NCBI RefSeq assembly: GCF_036053395.1
Contig: NZ_CP107942.1
Coordinates: forward strand, 9,972,001 to 10,036,000
Length of the DNA: 64,000 bases
Direction: 5' to 3'
Origin: Actinoplanes sp. NBC_00393
Lineage (GTDB): Bacteria > Actinomycetota > Actinomycetes > Mycobacteriales > Micromonosporaceae
Shown here piece by piece: positions 9,050 through 17,312 of this stretch. Position 1 is the stretch's first letter; every line of letters starts with the position of its first letter. The position numbers and the translations under genes were made by a program. Below the pieces are notes generated by a model, which was given only the letters and a program-made list of their open reading frames with translations, made no database searches and was not told the DNA's origin.

Positions 9050-9425
9050 GCAAACCTTCGACGCCACCCCCGTACCGAGCGCCGGCGGCGCCGCGCTGAG
9101 CGCCGAGGACGCCAAGCTCGTCACCCTGGCACGCAGCTCACGCGCCCGGGTGGGCGCGGTCGAGGGAGCAGCGGTACGCGATCAGGACGGCCGGACCTAC
9201 GCGGCGGCCTCGGTGGCGCTGCCCAGCCTGCCGCTGACCGCGTTGCAGCTGGCCGTGGCGCAGGCGGCGTCGGCCGGGGCGAGCCGGCTGGAGGCGGCCG
9301 CGGTGGTGACCGAGGCGTCGACGCTGGACGGCGCGGGCTACGCGGCGGTGCGTGACCTCTCCGCCGACGCGCCGGTGCACGTGGCCGGGCCGAACGGCTC
9401 GCTGCTCGGCACGGTCACCTCCTGA
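9042..9425 (+). CDS. Cytidine-deaminase-like protein lacking zinc ligands
   Basis: This 127-residue protein has the small cytidine-deaminase fold pattern (VGAVEGAAVRDQDGRTYAAASV). The H/C-A-E and PCxxC motifs that bind catalytic zinc are absent; the region reads PLTALQLAVAQ and GASRLEAAAVVTE. It is the positional counterpart of the gene between the CBS protein and era in Streptomyces and Mycobacterium. It is probably a structural or binding relic of the deaminase fold, not an active deaminase. I chose ATG 9042 over an upstream frame start at 9003 because GAGGAAAG sits 12 bases before it. It overlaps era by TGATG. Confidence 0.8.
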   Translation: MPEQTFDATPVPSAGGAALSAEDAKLVTLARSSRARVGAVEGAAVRDQDGRTYAAASVALPSLPLTALQLAVAQAASAGASRLEAAAVVTEASTLDGAGYAAVRDLSADAPVHVAGPNGSLLGTVTS

Positions 9426-10573
9426 TGGCGGCGGAGAGCGGCGCCCAGGGGCCGGACGAGCGCCGGTTGACGGCGGGGGAGCGCAACGAGCTGCGCCGGC
9501 AGGAGCGCCGGGCGGCACGGCGGGCCGGGGAGCAGGGCGAGCAGCAGCAACAACAGCAGCCGTCGCAGCAGCGGGCGCGCAAGCCGCGCCACTCGCGGGG
9601 TGGGAAGTCCGCGGCGCCGGAGCGGCCGGCTGCGCGTACCGAGAATCAGAAAGTGCACCGGCACAAGGCCGCGCGTGCCGCCAAGGCCGAGGATGGGGTC
9701 TACCGGGCCGGTTTCGCCTGTTTCGTCGGCCGGCCCAATGCCGGCAAGTCGACGCTGACGAACGCCATCGTCGGGCAGAAGATCGCGATCACCTCGAACA
9801 AGCCGCAGACCACCCGGCACGTCATCCGCGGCATCCTGCACCGGCCGGACTCCCAGCTGGTGCTGGTCGACACGCCCGGTCTGCACCGGCCGCGGACGCT
9901 GCTCGGTGAGCGGCTCAACGACCTGGTCCGCGAGACGTGGAGCGAGGTCGACGTGATCGGGGTGTGCTTCCCGGCGGACGAGCCGATCGGGCGTGGCGAC
10001 CGGTTCATCTCGACCGAGATCAGCGCGCTCAAGGCCACCGTGATCGCCGTGGTGACGAAGGTCGACCTGGTCGATCCGGCCACCCTGGCCGAGCGGCTGC
10101 TCGCTGTCTCGCAGCTCTACGACTTCGCCGAGATCATCCCGGTCAGCGCGGTCTCCGGGCATCAGGTGGAGAACCTGACCGACGTGATGGTGAGTTACCT
10201 GCCGGAGTCCCCGCAGTTGTACCCGGACGACGTGCTGACCGACGAGCCGGAGCAGGTGCTGATCGCGGAGCTGATCCGGGAGGCGGCTCTCGAGGGCGTA
10301 CGGGACGAGCTGCCCCACTCGATCGCGGTGCTGGTCGAGGAGATGATGGTCGAGGGGAAGCTGACCAAGATCTACGCGGATCTCTACGTGGAGCGGGACA
10401 GTCAGAAGTCGATCGTGATCGGGAGCCGCGGCGCCCGGCTCAAGGAGGTCGGCTCACGTGCCCGCGCGGAGATCGAGGAGCTCATCGGCGGCAAGGTTTA
10501 TCTGGATCTTCACGTCCGGGTCGCCAAGGAGTGGCAGCGAGATCCGAAGCAACTTCGTAAACTCGGTTTTTAA
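9425..10573 (+). CDS. era: GTPase Era with a long charged N-terminal extension
   Basis: Era binds 16S rRNA near its 3' end and checks 30S assembly. The GTPase core shows G1 GRPNAGKST near residue 100, G3 DTPGL and G4 TKVD. A C-terminal KH domain carries IVIGSRGARLKEVG. The protein has 382 residues against about 300 for the family. The surplus is a roughly 90-residue N-terminal stretch rich in Arg, Ala and Gln with a six-Gln run. The ATG overlaps the upstream stop (TGATG), which supports this start; a GTG inside the extension is an alternative. Confidence 0.93.
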   Translation: MAAESGAQGPDERRLTAGERNELRRQERRAARRAGEQGEQQQQQQPSQQRARKPRHSRGGKSAAPERPAARTENQKVHRHKAARAAKAEDGVYRAGFACFVGRPNAGKSTLTNAIVGQKIAITSNKPQTTRHVIRGILHRPDSQLVLVDTPGLHRPRTLLGERLNDLVRETWSEVDVIGVCFPADEPIGRGDRFISTEISALKATVIAVVTKVDLVDPATLAERLLAVSQLYDFAEIIPVSAVSGHQVENLTDVMVSYLPESPQLYPDDVLTDEPEQVLIAELIREAALEGVRDELPHSIAVLVEEMMVEGKLTKIYADLYVERDSQKSIVIGSRGARLKEVGSRARAEIEELIGGKVYLDLHVRVAKEWQRDPKQLRKLGF

Positions 10574-10656
10574 ATCGATATTTGGACATTCTCTGACTAT
10601 GGGATAGTTCACCGGGGTTTGCGCTTTTCGCCGGAACGCGGGTAACACCTTCACCC

Positions 10657-11694
10657 ATGCGGAACCGGTACTTGGACCTCCTGCGCGCCGTGGCCACCGT
10701 TCGGGTGGTGATCTATCACCTGACCGGCTGGACTGCGCTCACCATCGTCTTCCCCGCCATGTCGGTGATGTTCGCGCTGGCCGGCTCGCTGATGGCGGCG
10801 TCGCTGGACCGGTTCGGGACGTGGGCGGTGGAACGCCGGCTGCGCCGCCTCCTCCCATCGCTCTGGGTGATCGCCCTGATCGCGGTGCCGGCCATGCTGG
10901 TGGCCGGTACCGCGTGGGACGTACGCCTCCTGCTCTGGGGTTTCCCGATCGTCGACCCGGAAGCCACCGGCTGGTGGATGCAGTCGCTGAGCCACGCCTG
11001 GTACCTGCGGGACTTCCTCTGGCTGGTGCTGCTCTCCCCGCTCGCGCTGCCGCTCTTCCGGCGTTTTCCGCTCGCCACCGTGCTGACCCCGTACGTGGCG
11101 CTGGCCGTCCTGGAACTGGGCGGCTTCACGGTGCCCCCGGTCGCGCGCGACCTGGCCCTGTACGGCGGCGCCTGGCTGCTCGGCTTCGCCCACCACGACG
11201 GTCACCTCAGCCGGCTCGGCCGCAAGCGCCTGCTCGTCATGGCCGGGGTCCTGGCGGTGCCCGCGGCGGCGTGGGTCCTCACCCATCCCGGGCCGCGGGG
11301 GTACGACCTCAACGACATCCCGCTCGGCAACGCCCTCTGGTCGGCGGCGTTCATCCTGGTCGCGCTCGGCTTCGCACCGATGGTCCGGGAACACCGGGTG
11401 CTGACCGTGCTGAACGCCCGGGCGCTGACCATCTACCTCTGGCATGTGCCGCTGATCGTCGCGGTCACCCAGGTGGGCGCGCACTTCGGACTGCCGGTGC
11501 ACGGGTTCGCCGGCATCGGCTGGCGGACCGTGGTGGTCTTCCTGCTGCTCGGTGTGGTGATCGCCGCGGTCGGCTGGGTGGAGGACTGGGCAGCCGGCCG
11601 CCGGCCGACCCTGGTGCCGGGCCGGCCGGTGCCGGTGCCGGTCTCCCCGGCACCGGCCCAGCAGCCCGCGCTCAGCTCCAGCGTGGCGCTCTAG
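10657..11694 (+). CDS. Acyltransferase-3 family membrane protein
   Basis: This 345-residue integral membrane protein has about ten hydrophobic segments. The N-terminal RYLDLLRAVATVRVVIYHLTG is typical of the acyltransferase-3 (OafA/WecH-like) family, in which an early His takes part in acyl transfer. Members O-acylate sugars, lipids or antibiotics at the membrane. A Pro/Val-rich cytoplasmic tail ends the protein. The gene follows era after 83 bases of lower GC, which may hold its promoter. It meets the convergent DUF4097 gene with a four-base overlap. The substrate is unknown. Confidence 0.82.
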   Translation: MRNRYLDLLRAVATVRVVIYHLTGWTALTIVFPAMSVMFALAGSLMAASLDRFGTWAVERRLRRLLPSLWVIALIAVPAMLVAGTAWDVRLLLWGFPIVDPEATGWWMQSLSHAWYLRDFLWLVLLSPLALPLFRRFPLATVLTPYVALAVLELGGFTVPPVARDLALYGGAWLLGFAHHDGHLSRLGRKRLLVMAGVLAVPAAAWVLTHPGPRGYDLNDIPLGNALWSAAFILVALGFAPMVREHRVLTVLNARALTIYLWHVPLIVAVTQVGAHFGLPVHGFAGIGWRTVVVFLLLGVVIAAVGWVEDWAAGRRPTLVPGRPVPVPVSPAPAQQPALSSSVAL

Positions 11695-12455
11695 CGGGGC
11701 ACCACGGTGAGGTCGCCGCTGCGGGTGCGCAGGTCCAGCGTGTGCTTCGCCTTCGGGTCGTCGATCACGCCGTGCAGGGTCTCGTCGCCGCTGCCGGTGT
11801 CGGTGCGCACCCGGTAACTGCCCTCGGGCACCATCAGATCCAGGTTGCCGCTGGTCACCGTGGCCGTGACCGAGGCGGGGACGGCCAGGCCCAGGTGCGT
11901 GTCACCGGACGAGCTGCGGGCGGTGATCGGGCCGGACACGTTCAGGGCGGTCAGGTCGCCGGAGGTGCACTCCAGGTTGACCTCGGGGGCGCCGTCCACC
12001 GCGAGGTCGCCGGAGGTGGCCCGGATCGCGACCTTGCCGGTGGCGTCGCGTACTCCGACGTCGCCGGAGGTCAGCTTCAGGTCGACCGGGCCCACCCGCT
12101 CCAGCATGACGTCGCCGGAGTGCAGGTCGCCGCGGACGGTCACCCCGGCGGGGGCCTTGATCTCGTATCGGGTGCGGCAGTCGCGGCCGCAGTCGGTGGG
12201 CAGCGTCAGGACCGCCCCGGAGAGCTTGTGCGCCTCGCCGGCGTTGGTCCCGCCGCGGACCACCCGCTTGATCACGGTCTCGGTCCCGGTTGCTGTGGTG
12301 ACCGTCACGTCGGCGTTGCCGCCGGTCAGGACGATCTCGCTGATCTTCGACTGCACGACGTCGTCGAAGGTCATCTCGGCGCCCACCGCGCCGTCACAGC
12401 CGGCCAGGGCGAGGAGCGTGGCGGCGGCAAGGGCAACGGCAACTCGTCGGGTCAT
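11691..12455 (-). CDS. DUF4097-family lipoprotein
   Basis: This 254-residue protein begins with a lipoprotein signal peptide ending in the lipobox LAGC near residue 19, so it should be anchored on the outer face of the membrane. The rest is a DUF4097 putative adhesin domain, a right-handed beta-helix built from repeated turns such as LKLTSGDVGV, IRATSGDLAV, LECTSGDLTA and VTSGNLDL. Two Cys in DCGRDC may form a disulfide. Its role is unknown. It is divergent from recO and ends four bases inside the convergent acyltransferase gene. Confidence 0.85.
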   Translation of the reverse strand: MTRRVAVALAAATLLALAGCDGAVGAEMTFDDVVQSKISEIVLTGGNADVTVTTATGTETVIKRVVRGGTNAGEAHKLSGAVLTLPTDCGRDCRTRYEIKAPAGVTVRGDLHSGDVMLERVGPVDLKLTSGDVGVRDATGKVAIRATSGDLAVDGAPEVNLECTSGDLTALNVSGPITARSSSGDTHLGLAVPASVTATVTSGNLDLMVPEGSYRVRTDTGSGDETLHGVIDDPKAKHTLDLRTRSGDLTVVPR

Positions 12456-12510
12456 GACCTGACGCTATTTCTTGGGTCGCTCAGGCACCATCAGTCCCGT
12501 CCCCGAGCCG

Positions 12511-12532
12511 ACCCTGAGATCCGGGTCAGGGT
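12511..12532. promoter_or_regulatory. Inverted repeat in the recO/DUF4097 divergent region
   Basis: ACCCTGA and TCAGGGT form a perfect 7-bp dyad with an eight-base spacer between the two divergent starts. It could be an operator for either gene or a leader hairpin. No regulator family is recognised. Confidence 0.3.
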
Positions 12533-12561
12533 ATGTCGTAGGTACCGGGCAGAATGACGGG

Positions 12562-13338
12562 GTGACCGCCGGATACCGACGCCAGCTCTACCGCGACGAC
12601 GCGGTGGTGCTGCGCGTGCAGAAACTCGGCGAGAGCGACCGGATCGTCACCCTGCTGACCCGGCGGCACGGCCGGCTGCGCGCGGTCGCCCGGGGCGTGC
12701 GCCGCACCAGCTCGCGCTTCGGCGCCCGGCTGGAGCCGTTCGGCCACATCGACCTGCAGCTCGCCGGCTCCCCCGAGGGGGTGGGCAGCTCGCTGCACTC
12801 GGTCAGCCAGGTCGAGGCGGTCGCGCTGTTCGGCAAGAGCTTCCTCACCGACTACCCGCGATACACCGCGGCCAGCGCGATCTGCGAGACCGCCGAGCGG
12901 CTCACCCCGGTCGAGCGGGAGCCCGCGCTGCGCCTCTTCCAGCTCACCCTGGGTGCGCTCAAGTCGCTCGCGGCCGGCGAGCACGCCGGCAGCCTGGTGC
13001 TGGATGCGTATTTGTTGCGTGCCATGGCCTTCGCCGGCTGGGCGCCCGCCGTCACCGAGTGCGCCGTCTGCGGCACCCCCGGGCAGCACGCCGCCTTCGC
13101 CGTGCCGGCCGGCGGCGCGGTCTGCCCGGACTGCCGTCCGCCCGGCGCCGCCCACCCCAGCCCGGTCACCCTGACCCTGATGGCCGCCCTGACCCACGGC
13201 GACTGGGCGTTCGCGGACGCCACCGAGCCGCCGGTGCGGCGCGAGTGCAGCGGCCTGGTCGCCGCACACCTGCAATGGCACATGGAGCGGGCGCTGCGCT
13301 CGCTCCCGCTTGTCGATCGACGGGAGTTGAACCCTTGA
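12562..13338 (+). CDS. recO: DNA repair protein RecO
   Basis: This 258-residue RecO has the N-terminal OB fold ([20 protein letters not shown]), a helical middle and a C-terminal CxxC...CxxC zinc site (CAVC and CPDC near residues 177 and 196). RecO anneals SSB-coated single strands and helps load RecA in RecFOR gap repair. I chose the GTG at 12562 because it opens directly into the conserved OB fold; upstream codons are not conserved in character. Its stop overlaps the TTG of uppS. Confidence 0.93.
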   Translation: MTAGYRRQLYRDDAVVLRVQKLGESDRIVTLLTRRHGRLRAVARGVRRTSSRFGARLEPFGHIDLQLAGSPEGVGSSLHSVSQVEAVALFGKSFLTDYPRYTAASAICETAERLTPVEREPALRLFQLTLGALKSLAAGEHAGSLVLDAYLLRAMAFAGWAPAVTECAVCGTPGQHAAFAVPAGGAVCPDCRPPGAAHPSPVTLTLMAALTHGDWAFADATEPPVRRECSGLVAAHLQWHMERALRSLPLVDRRELNP

Positions 13339-14117
13339 GCCCGCGTCCGCCCACCCCGCACATCTCCGGTGCCCGGCCACCCAAGCTGCCGCCCGCCGCG
13401 GTCCCACGTCACGTGGCGATCGTGATGGACGGCAACGGCCGCTGGGCCAAGGAGCGGGGCCTGTCCCGGACCAAGGGGCACGAGCAGGGGGAGTATTCGC
13501 TCTTCGACACGATCGAGGGCGCCATCGAGATGGGCATCCCCTATCTCTCGGCGTACGCGTTCTCCACCGAGAACTGGAAGCGTTCCCCCGAGGAAGTGCG
13601 GTTCCTGATGGGCTTCAACCGGGACGTGATCCGGCGCCGCCGCGACCAGCTGGTCGACCTCGGCGTCCGGGTGGTCTGGTCGGGGCGGGCCGGGCGGCTG
13701 TGGAAAAGCGTGATCTCCGAGCTGCAGACCGCCGAGGAGATGAGCCGGCAGAATTCGACGCTCACCCTGCAGTTCTGCGTCAACTACGGCGGTCAGGCCG
13801 AGATCGCGGACGCGGCGGCGGCGATCGCGCGGGACGTGGCGGCCGGCAAGCTCAAGGCCGACAAGGTCAACGAGAAGACGATCGCGAAGTACCTCTACCA
13901 CCCCGAGATCCCGGAGGTGGACATGTTCCTGCGTCCCTCCGGCGAGCAGCGTACGTCGAATTTCCTGCTCTGGCAGTCGGCGTATGCGGAGATGGTCTAC
14001 CTGGACACCCTCTGGCCCGACTTCGACCGCCGCCATCTGTGGTATGCGTGCGAGCTCTACGCTCAGCGCGACCGCCGCTTCGGCGGCGCCCTGCCCAACC
14101 CGGTCAGCCCGACCTGA
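13335..14117 (+). CDS. uppS: Polyprenyl diphosphate synthase, UppS family
   Basis: This 260-residue cis-prenyltransferase builds the C50/C55 lipid carrier for cell-wall precursors from isopentenyl diphosphate. The catalytic Asp lies in [13 protein letters not shown] (about Asp32). The downstream [10 protein letters not shown] and the C-terminal [19 protein letters not shown] and WPDF motifs are complete. The TTG start overlaps the recO stop (TTGA), which suggests coupling. recO-uppS is a fixed actinobacterial pair. The chain length made cannot be read from the sequence. Confidence 0.93.
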   Translation: MSPRPPTPHISGARPPKLPPAAVPRHVAIVMDGNGRWAKERGLSRTKGHEQGEYSLFDTIEGAIEMGIPYLSAYAFSTENWKRSPEEVRFLMGFNRDVIRRRRDQLVDLGVRVVWSGRAGRLWKSVISELQTAEEMSRQNSTLTLQFCVNYGGQAEIADAAAAIARDVAAGKLKADKVNEKTIAKYLYHPEIPEVDMFLRPSGEQRTSNFLLWQSAYAEMVYLDTLWPDFDRRHLWYACELYAQRDRRFGGALPNPVSPT

Positions 14118-14127
14118 CCGGTCCGGC

Positions 14128-14805
14128 TCAGGCGGTGATGGCCCGGATCGCCGCGTCCGCGTCGGCCAGGTCGGGCAGCACGGTGTGCGCACCGGCGGCG
14201 ATCAGGTCGGCCGCGGCGGTCGCGCCGGTCGCCACGCCGACCGCGACTGCGCCGTTCGCCAGCGCGGCCGTCACGTCGTTCACCGTGTCGCCGACCACCA
14301 CCGGGCGGAAGGGCTCGCCGTACTTGGTGCGGGCCCGTTCCAGGCTGCGGCGGACCAGGGTGGCCCGCACACTGTCGTCGGTGCCGTAACCACCCACCTC
14401 GGCGTCGAACGACCCGGCCAGCCCGAACGCCGCGACCTTCACCGCGGCCACCTCCGGGACGTTGCCGGTGACCAGGGTCTGCACCACGCCCGGGTGGTCA
14501 CCGAGGCGGCCCAGCACCTCGCGGACGCCCGGCATCAGCTCGCCCTGCTCGGCGAACTCGTGCTTGATCTCGTGAATGATCTGCACATACCGGGCGAAGA
14601 ATCGCTCCGGCGTGCAGTCGGTCACCCCGTGCGAGGTGAAGACCTCGGCACAGATGTCCAGATCGGTACGCCCACCGAAGTTCGGCGTCGCCCGCCAGTC
14701 CACCCCGGTCACCTCGGTGAACGCCGACCTCCACGCCCGGGCCGCGACCCCGCCGCCGCGCAGCAGCGTGTAGTCGATGTCCCACATGACTAGCCGTCTC
14801 GTCAC
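14128..14805 (-). CDS. HAD-superfamily hydrolase
   Basis: This 225-residue protein has HAD motif [11 protein letters not shown] near residue 9, motif II TLVTGN and motif [18 protein letters not shown]. These are the nucleophile and metal ligands of a phosphoglycolate-phosphatase-like enzyme with a helical cap. The substrate is probably a small phosphorylated metabolite. GTG at 14805 overlaps the stop of the upstream MTH1187-type gene (GTGA), so I chose it over a longer upstream extension. It converges with uppS. Confidence 0.87.
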   Translation of the reverse strand: MTRRLVMWDIDYTLLRGGGVAARAWRSAFTEVTGVDWRATPNFGGRTDLDICAEVFTSHGVTDCTPERFFARYVQIIHEIKHEFAEQGELMPGVREVLGRLGDHPGVVQTLVTGNVPEVAAVKVAAFGLAGSFDAEVGGYGTDDSVRATLVRRSLERARTKYGEPFRPVVVGDTVNDVTAALANGAVAVGVATGATAAADLIAAGAHTVLPDLADADAAIRAITA

Positions 14806-15095
14806 TGGTTCAGCACCCGCTCGATGTGTTCCACCTTGGCGGTCAGCGCGCCGGTGACACCCGGCCGCACATCGGCCTTGAGTGAGAGGCTGACCCGCGG
14901 CGAGACCGCCGCGACCGCGTCGACGGCCTGCTTGACGACGGCCATCACCTCGTCCCACTCACCCTCGATCGTGGTGAACATGGCATCGGTCCGGTTGGGC
15001 AGCCCGGAGGCGCGCACCACCCGGACCGCCTCGGCGACCGCGTCGCCGACGGAGTCCCCGCTCCCGATCGGCGTGACAGAGAAGGCAACCAACAT
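14802..15095 (-). CDS. MTH1187/YkoF-type thiamine-binding family protein
   Basis: This 97-residue ferredoxin-like protein has the family start [24 protein letters not shown] and the middle [13 protein letters not shown]. Family members form tetramers, and several bind thiamine or a related pyrimidine. The function here is inferred. A ykoEDC-type thiamine transporter lies about 4 kb downstream but is separated by other operons. The gene is translationally coupled to the HAD hydrolase. Confidence 0.8.
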   Translation of the reverse strand: MLVAFSVTPIGSGDSVGDAVAEAVRVVRASGLPNRTDAMFTTIEGEWDEVMAVVKQAVDAVAAVSPRVSLSLKADVRPGVTGALTAKVEHIERVLNQ

Positions 15096-15212
15096 CCCGC
15101 CATCCTCCCATTGAGTCGATCAATGCACGCGACTAGCCTAGGCGTAAGGCAACTAGGCGCACGCATCTGCGGGCATACAGTGGGGAGGTCGGCAGCAACC
15201 ATGGGGGACCTG

Positions 15213-15428
15213 ATGACCAATCATGAGGTCGATACGGACAGCGAGGTGTTGGCTGACGCCGCCGAGCTGTACGGGACGACCACCAAGGACGAGACCATCG
15301 TCGCCGCCTTGCGTGACGCTGCGGCTCGAGCGCGCCGTGGCCGGGCGCTCGACGAGTTGATGGAGATCGCCGCGACCGGTCAGTTCGACGAGTTGGTCGA
15401 CAAGCGGAATCGGCCGTGGAAGAAGTGA
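15213..15428 (+). CDS. vapB: VapB-type antitoxin
   Basis: This 71-residue protein resembles VapB antitoxins with an N-terminal ribbon-helix-helix-like DNA-binding region (TTTKDETIVAALRDAAARARR). The C-terminal tail (GQFDELVDKRNRPWKK) normally wraps around the toxin. Antitoxins of this type neutralise VapC and repress their own operon. I chose ATG 15213, close to GGGGGA; ATG 15201 is four codons upstream and also possible. The toxin gene overlaps its end. Confidence 0.8.
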   Translation: MTNHEVDTDSEVLADAAELYGTTTKDETIVAALRDAAARARRGRALDELMEIAATGQFDELVDKRNRPWKK

Positions 15429-15841
15429 GGTACCTGGTCGACACGAGCGCGCTCATCAGGTTGCTGCGCAACCCGGAGTTGAGCCGCGAATGGCGGCGGG
15501 AGATCACGGACGGATCTATCGCGACCTGCGCGATCACGGAGATCGAGCTGCTCTACACGGCGAAGTCGAGGGCTGACCGGGACCGGCAGGAGTCGCTGAT
15601 CAGGGAAACGTTCGGCTGGGTGGTGATGCCCGACCGGGTCTTCAAGGAGGCCCGCGAGGTGCAGGAGGCGCTGACCGACAAGGGCACACATCGGTCAGCA
15701 GGCCCGGTCGACCTGCTGACCGCGGCGACAGCGGAGCAGCATGGGCTGACGCTGCTTCACTACGACGCCGACTTTCTCCAGGTGGCTGAGGTGACCGGGC
15801 AGCAGACTCGGTGGGTTGCCGAGGCCGGGACGATCGACTGA
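15425..15841 (+). CDS. vapC: VapC-type PIN-domain ribonuclease toxin
   Basis: This PIN-domain protein of about 138 residues has the acidic site expected for a VapC RNase: the first Asp in YLVDTSALIRLL, the Glu in ITEIELLY, the Asp in PVDLLTAATA and the final Asp in LHYDADF. VapC enzymes cut tRNA or rRNA when the antitoxin is degraded. GTG at 15425 overlaps the vapB stop by four bases and opens directly into the PIN motif; GTG at 15416 is an alternative. A hairpin terminator follows. Confidence 0.85.
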   Translation: MRYLVDTSALIRLLRNPELSREWRREITDGSIATCAITEIELLYTAKSRADRDRQESLIRETFGWVVMPDRVFKEAREVQEALTDKGTHRSAGPVDLLTAATAEQHGLTLLHYDADFLQVAEVTGQQTRWVAEAGTID

Positions 15842-15848
15842 CGGCAGG

Positions 15849-15873
15849 TGGGTCCGGGCGGAGCCCGGGCCCA
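15849..15873. terminator. Hairpin between vapC and the convergent MTHFR-like gene
   Basis: TGGGTCCGGGC and GCCCGGGCCCA pair over 11 positions with one G-U and a three-base loop. It lies eight bases after the vapC stop and eight bases after the end of the opposite gene, so it may stop transcription both ways. Confidence 0.65.
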
Positions 15874-15881
15874 GCGTTCGG

Positions 15882-16805
15882 CTATCCGTGGCGGGCGCGG
15901 AGCAGGGATGCGATTTCGGTGGCCAGGTGGGTGGAGGCTTCGATCTCGGCCTTGCGGATGGAGACGCTTTCCACGTTGAAGCCGTACGGCACGCCCAGGT
16001 GCTCGCAGAAGGTGGCGAGGTCGTTGGCGATCGCCACGCACTGGCGGTAGGACTCGGCGAGCGGGTCGGGGGCGTGCCGGATCGAGTTCTCCAGCCAGCG
16101 GGGCACGTCCACGCCGAGCCAGCGGACGAACTCCAGGGTCTTCAGGGAGCCGCACAGCGACAGGGTGAAGATGATCGTGCGGGGCTCGACGCCGCGGGTT
16201 CGGCACTCGTAGAAGTAGTCGGAGATCAGGTTCTTCGTCTCGTTGACGTGGTAGATCACCTGGGAGATGAAGAACGAGGTGCCGCGTTCCTGCTTGGCCA
16301 GCATGCGCAGGTGTTCGTCGCGCCGTTCGCCGATGACGACCGCGCCGAGCGGCAGGTCGGGGCGGGTCTCGGCGCGCAGCTCCTGGGCGCGGCGCAGGCC
16401 GGTGCGGACGACCTTGCTGCCGGACGAGGCTCCGACGAAGACGCCGAGAACGGAAGGGTCCGCGCCGGTCATCCAGGTGCGGAGCTCGTCCTCGGCGTAC
16501 TTTCCGACGCAGCGGTAGATGATCACCGGCTGCCGCCAGCCGCTCAGGTACCCGGTGTAGTAGTGCGCCGGGTCGAGGGTCGGCAGGTACGGGAAGGGCC
16601 GCTCTTCCGGGTTGCGGTCGGACTCGTCGTCGATGTCGTACAGGATCAGGCCGTCGAGGTCGAGCCTGCTGAGCCGGTCGAGGGTGACCTCGGCGATCTC
16701 CTTGACCCGTTCCTCGGTGGCACTGCGCCGCGGCGGCGTGATGCTGAAGAGCAGCACGCCGCTGCAGGCCTCGGACAGTTGGTCGTGCAGACGCGGACGA
16801 GACAT
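15882..16805 (-). CDS. Methylenetetrahydrofolate-reductase-like TIM-barrel protein
   Basis: This 307-residue protein resembles the MTHFR/FAD-linked oxidoreductase barrel. It has LFSITPPRRSATEERVKEIAE, DGLILYDIDDES, a strand with VGASSG, and FFISQVIYHV in the place of the flavin-site strand. The canonical MetF folate-site motifs are not clear, so it may act on another substrate. It is the last gene behind the PHP hydrolase and an unknown protein on the same strand, spaced by 24 bases. The family assignment is moderate and the reaction unknown. Confidence 0.6.
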   Translation of the reverse strand: MSRPRLHDQLSEACSGVLLFSITPPRRSATEERVKEIAEVTLDRLSRLDLDGLILYDIDDESDRNPEERPFPYLPTLDPAHYYTGYLSGWRQPVIIYRCVGKYAEDELRTWMTGADPSVLGVFVGASSGSKVVRTGLRRAQELRAETRPDLPLGAVVIGERRDEHLRMLAKQERGTSFFISQVIYHVNETKNLISDYFYECRTRGVEPRTIIFTLSLCGSLKTLEFVRWLGVDVPRWLENSIRHAPDPLAESYRQCVAIANDLATFCEHLGVPYGFNVESVSIRKAEIEASTHLATEIASLLRARHG

Positions 16806-16829
16806 CCCACCACCCTAGGAAGCGCCCCG

Positions 16830-17312
16830 TCAGTGATCCGCACAGCAGGGGGTCGGTTCCCGCCTTTCGAACGGGACGAGCCGCCCACCGGCCGCCGGGG
16901 TGGCGACCAGGACCAGTTCGCCGCCGCGGAACTGTGGCCGGACGAAGTCGCCGGTCTCCACGACCGTGGACGGGTCGGCCGGCCCGGAGCCCAGCACCTC
17001 GACCCGGGAGATCGAGCTGCGTTGCAGGATTTCGCTGACGGTCAGCTCACCGGTCAGCCGTTCCACGCCGGGGAACCGGACTGCGCGCCCGGTCTGTCCC
17101 GAGGAAGCGGCGTCCGCGGCCGCGGCGAGGGACGGTTCGGTGCGGAAGGACGACGTGGTGAGGAGGCTGATCGCCACGTGCGGGTACGGCACGCTGACCA
17201 GGTGGGTGCAGGCCAGCACCGGCGCCGGCTGCAGCGATTGGATCCAGTGGTCGGCCTCGGCCAGGGTGCGGTGGCCGAGGCTGACCCCGATGATCCGCGA
17301 GGCGGAGCTCAT
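16830..17312 (-). CDS. Conserved-looking hypothetical protein, 160 residues
   Basis: I do not recognise this family. The 160-residue protein has no signal peptide or membrane segment and reads as an alpha/beta domain. It has a VSLGHRTLAEADHWIQSLQP start, a Pro-rich turn and a C-terminal CCADH that could bind a metal. Its ATG overlaps the stop of the upstream PHP hydrolase (ATGA), and an MTHFR-like gene follows after 24 bases. It is therefore probably expressed with both, but nothing shows its role. Confidence 0.6.
   Translation of the reverse strand: MSSASRIIGVSLGHRTLAEADHWIQSLQPAPVLACTHLVSVPYPHVAISLLTTSSFRTEPSLAAAADAASSGQTGRAVRFPGVERLTGELTVSEILQRSSISRVEVLGSGPADPSTVVETGDFVRPQFRGGELVLVATPAAGGRLVPFERREPTPCCADH

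Noticed and set aside
10582..10610. Promoter before the acyltransferase gene
   Set aside because: TTGGAC and GATAGT are only 15 bases apart and the match is weak, so it is not reported as a feature.
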